A DNA stretch of 64,000 nt. Source: Gnetum montanum. Taxonomy: Eukaryota; Streptophyta; Gnetopsida; Gnetales; Gnetaceae. This document shows, piece by piece, positions 60,801-64,000 of the stretch. The stretch spans positions 1,467,063 to 1,531,062 of the forward strand of contig MNCI01018059.1 in NCBI GenBank assembly GCA_015680685.1. Reading direction: 5' to 3'. The translations under genes and the position numbers were made by a program. Under the pieces are notes generated by a model. That model ran no database searches, had not been told where the DNA came from, and was given only the letters and a program-made list of their open reading frames with translations. Position 1 is the stretch's first letter, and the number at the start of each line of letters is the position of its first letter.

Positions 60801-61641
60801 TGATGAGTGGCGAGGTACCTCTACACTCAACCATACGAATATAAGCATTTCGCGCATGATCCGGTCGAACTTCGTAGACAGGCTAGTTTTGGTATCTAGA
60901 TAGTTACTTGCTGATCGTAGTTCGCTGTCTTCCCACTTGGACTAGTATTTGCTTTGTCACGTATGTTTTAGTCCATAGTGAGGTGTATGATGTAGTTTCT
61001 AACCTAGTGCTACTCCTGGAGGCAATGGAAAATAACTTTAATTAAGCTAGAAGGAAAAGGGTGAAGAGAGTCCAAGCTAGCCTAAGTGTGATGAGCATCC
61101 GTATACATCTTGAACCTCATGCATGACTACTACTAGGATTACCAAGCACAGATCCTAGGTACGCTACTGTGTTACCAAGTAGTCACACTTAAATTCTCAT
61201 GATTAAGTTATACACATTCTGCATTTAAGGAATTTAGGGTGAAGAGATATTAACTACGAAAGCAATAAATAATAATAACAATTGAATAATTAAACTAAGT
61301 GAATGCTGCAATGATGAAGTAATCTCAATCTTTATTTCCATTCATGTGCATGTCCAAGTACGTCACACTTAAATCAAGGTGCCATACAATTACAATCATC
61401 ACACTACGAGCATGCACTAGGAGAAAGGGTTCAAAAGGACTAAAAAATAAACTAATTTCTATCTACTGATTGAAACTAACTTACTAAAAAAACTGACTCC
61501 TTTCCCATGCATCCCATTGTGTATTTATAGGCTCACATGGGAATCGCGATATCGCGTATATGATATCGCTAGCCAAGCCACGATATCACATACTCGATAT
61601 CGCATATGTAATATCGTGGTCTAATGAATCACGATTCATCA
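60801..61641 (-). repeat. 3' LTR of element E
   Basis: 841 bp, TGATGAGTGGCGAGGTACC...ACGATTCATCA. The TATA box (minus) is at 61522-61529. U3 (about 61552-61615) has repeated GATATCGC or GATATCACATA-type units. The polypurine tract on the minus strand is CTGTGGGGGTA (61642-61652). Confidence 0.9.
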
Positions 61642-61839
61642 TACCCCCACAGTTGAATGAAAACTCATCCTCGAGTCAAACAAAATGAGAACAAGTCCCA
61701 TTAATTACATAGTGGATAGGTATGGGATTATTAACTAATTGGAAATTCATTCATGCCACAATGGAGAATTGAATACAACAAAATTGGGACACAAACACAA
61801 AAATTACAAAATTACAAAATTTTGTGGAACTCATGTGGT

Positions 61840-64000
61840 TCTAGGTGGCAGTGGCTCCTCCATGGGTCGCTTCCCCTTGTCTTGTGCTCCAGATTGTGGA
61901 ATTTGAGCTTTTCCTCTTTAGTTCAGGGGTCTTGTGTCGTCCGTGTTAATGCTCCAATGTTTGATGGAGTCAGCACCTCCCATGGACACGGTAGTTGTGG
62001 GAACATTTGATTTGCCTTAACATACCAAGTTGCAAATAACTATCGTTCCTCCTCGTAGGCTCTGGCTTTGTCCCTATACTCCTAGAAATTTGTAAGCTAT
62101 CAAGCCAAGTTTTCTGCAATATCTTTCTAGTGTTGGTAGCTGTTCTTAACCACCTCTAGTGCAAAATTTGTGATTTCTAGCTTCTGCAACATTTTCTTGT
62201 GCTCCACAAATTCTGCTTCATATTTGGTGTAGGTGGTAGCTACCTGCTTCTCGAGCTTCGTTCTTAGCCATCCTACTGTCGACATGGCTAAATTGGCATA
62301 TCGCAGGTTTAACAAATTTCATGTACTCTGTGAGATCTTGAATCTGCAGGTCCCAGATTTTAAGCTCTGGTTAGTGGATAAATGCATATGTGTCCAGTAT
62401 GGCCTGCCAATCAGTGTGTTGAGCACTGAAAGTATTGATGTGGGACTTGGCCATATGGATCTCCTTTTCTATGATTTTCTTGTACATCCCCACCTAGTCT
62501 CTAAAGTGCTTCTTTAACTTTTCATGCCGCTTAGCCTTGTTTTGCCACGCACTTACCTCGATGGTCATCTTTTGACGAATTACGCGTACCTCCTCCATTG
62601 AGAGGATTCGATTCTCTCAACTAAATGGTTCATGTCTTGGTTGACCCTGACTAAATATTCTCGTAATTGCTAAAATTTTTCCTTGAGAGCATTCTTCTAT
62701 TTTTTCATAGTGGTCAACTGAAGATTGTTAGCAGCGAGCTATTTATTCTCTTCCTGTAAGGCTCTAAGTGCCTTGGCGTGCACGTAGGTTTCCGCTTGTG
62801 CCTTAGAGGCATCCTAGTCGGCCTTCTCCTTCTGCTCCACCACTCTTTTATTATCTGCCAATAGTTCATTAAGTTGCTCCATCCTAAAAGTGTCCAGTTG
62901 ATCAACGAGAACAAATTGAGATGGGTTCCATTGTGTAGCTTGGAGGGCAACAAGCCTTTCTTGGAGTTTTTCCAACACTGCTTTTGCATGCTCGGCCCTG
63001 GCCTTTGCCATGACCATCTTTCCTTTGGTGGAGATGAGGTCTAATTGCACTGCCGTGACATCTTACGGGATGTCGAACAAGGACATCATTACTTGTCTTG
63101 TCTACAACAATTGGTCAAGGACATCCTCATGCTCCGCACGAGTCATTGAGGGACCAACTAGAGTTTGAGCATCCCGTGCTTCTATAAAATTAACTGGTGT
63201 CACAATAGGAAAGTTGAAAGATTATTTGATGTGATTCATGACCACTTCTGTAGCTCCTACTACATCTTGGTGCTGCATGACCACCACGATGGCCTTTTCA
63301 CCTATTTCCAATTACACCTGGAAAGATGCAGTCTTCCCTAAAAATTATTGTGACCAATGAGTCTCCCCTCCTCTTATTTGAATGGACACCTTGCCCCATG
63401 CACGATCAATGAAAATTATGGACCGTACAGTGTCATCGATGACGTGGAAGAGATTAGCATCATCATGACTTCCCCAACTAACCGTCTCAGCGATGGCCCT
63501 GAGATGGCTCATCGATGGTCGATAATCCTATGGTGATGGTGACAGTTGGTCTCGCTAAATTGTGCTAGGCCTTCCTTGTTGTTTATTGGGCCCTGTGCTT
63601 GGGAGTTGGCTAGGCCCTGCAGTTTGAGTTGCAGTGGGCCCCATCATCTATTCTTGGTTTAGCTCTAGTGTCTCACCAGCACTTTTCCTTGGGGCTAGTG
63701 TCTTTAGTAGTTTGGCAAAAGAAGCATTTTGGGCTCTTCTAGGAACGTCATTGGTGTACCATAGAATACCAACATGTTTGCATAACTTCCTGATGAGACA
63801 AGGAAAGGGCAACGTGAACTTCCTTGTCTTGCATTTTTCAAACCATCTCACGATCTCCATGAGATACAGATGAGGAAGGTTAACATTAGCCTTTCCCATC
63901 AATATCGCATATCCTCTTACCGCATACGTTGAGATTCTTTTTAATCCTCTCTTGGGGAAGATGTGATAAGTGTCAATCTTGAAGTATATTTTTTCTTCTT
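61840..64000 (-). pseudogene. Element E downstream ORF (ORF3), partial
   Basis: Runs in from the right edge. The N-terminal-type segment (63648-63902) reads KANVNLPHLYLMEIVRWFEK, then LPFPCLIRKLCKHVG, parallel to element A. The middle has VVVMQHQD (about 63270-63300). A long helical region follows: 62814-63050 (KARAEHAKAVLEKLQERL...FRMEQLNELLADNKRV) and 62127-62315 (LNLRYANLAMS...LEKQVATTYTKYEAEFVEHKKMLQKLE). The end, near 61840-61890, matches element D. Stops occur every 50-100 codons, so it is inactive, but the pattern of kept residues shows it was once one long protein. Confidence 0.6.

Larger units (their letters stand above)
60801..64000 (-). mobile_element. Element E: 3' part of another element A family member
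   Basis: The 3' LTR (60801-61641) is followed by ORF3 sequence to the window edge. The left flank AATAT (60796-60800) would be the target duplication; its partner lies outside. The subfamily is that of solo LTR B, since both have GATATCGC repeats in U3. Confidence 0.85.

Overview
This window is nuclear DNA of a land plant, probably a large-genome seed plant; a gymnosperm is my best guess but the sequence does not prove it. The evidence is spliced remnants of a plant cyclopropane-fatty-acid synthase gene, one intact gene of the plant GT77-type nucleotide-diphospho-sugar transferase family, and wall-to-wall old LTR retrotransposons. No prokaryotic, organellar or viral gene block is present.

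Layout. (1) 1-16027 is one broken Ty1/copia element (minus strand, left end outside the window) that has been invaded in series. A ~2.3 kb TGTAATACCC...TTACA solo LTR (1225-3518 plus 15327-15336) sits in its protease/integrase reading frame. Inside that LTR sits an 11.8 kb gag-protease-only Ty3/gypsy element (3519-15321, plus strand). Inside its right LTR sits an inverted, related solo LTR (12597-14348). Each junction is supported by TG/CA-type ends and a 5-bp target duplication, exact or with one mismatch. (2) 16028-21111 holds two tandem, decayed copies of the C-terminal half of a cyclopropane-fatty-acid synthase gene; both lack the AdoMet-binding exons. (3) 22622-35709 is a full-length minus-strand Ty3/gypsy element (element A; Athila-like, tRNA-Asp primed) with gag, protease, RT, RNase H, integrase and a long extra downstream ORF. 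(4) 35715-39500 is a low-copy island with the only intact gene, the GT77-type glycosyltransferase at 37691-38770 (minus). (5) 39515-60796 holds a solo LTR of the element A family (B, 39884-40687), two pol-less members (C, 41133-49454; D, 50806-56354) and a second truncated copia element (about 57565-59940). (6) 60801-64000 is the 3' LTR and downstream ORF of another family member (E) that runs off the right edge.

How it fits together. Elements A-E share LTR ends (TGATGA...TCATCA), a polypurine tract of the form GTGGGGGTA, and a tRNA-Asp primer-binding site where it is visible. C and D keep gag and downstream-ORF sequence but lack protease, RT and integrase, so they look like a non-autonomous branch mobilised by A-type elements. 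The short U3 of these LTRs carries a different palindromic repeat in each subfamily. The downstream ORF combines an N-terminal part resembling a plant retroelement-associated domain with a long helical, coiled-coil-like tail; it occupies the env position but does not look like an envelope protein. These last points, with the gag-protease-only element and its internal repeats, are the most unusual content.
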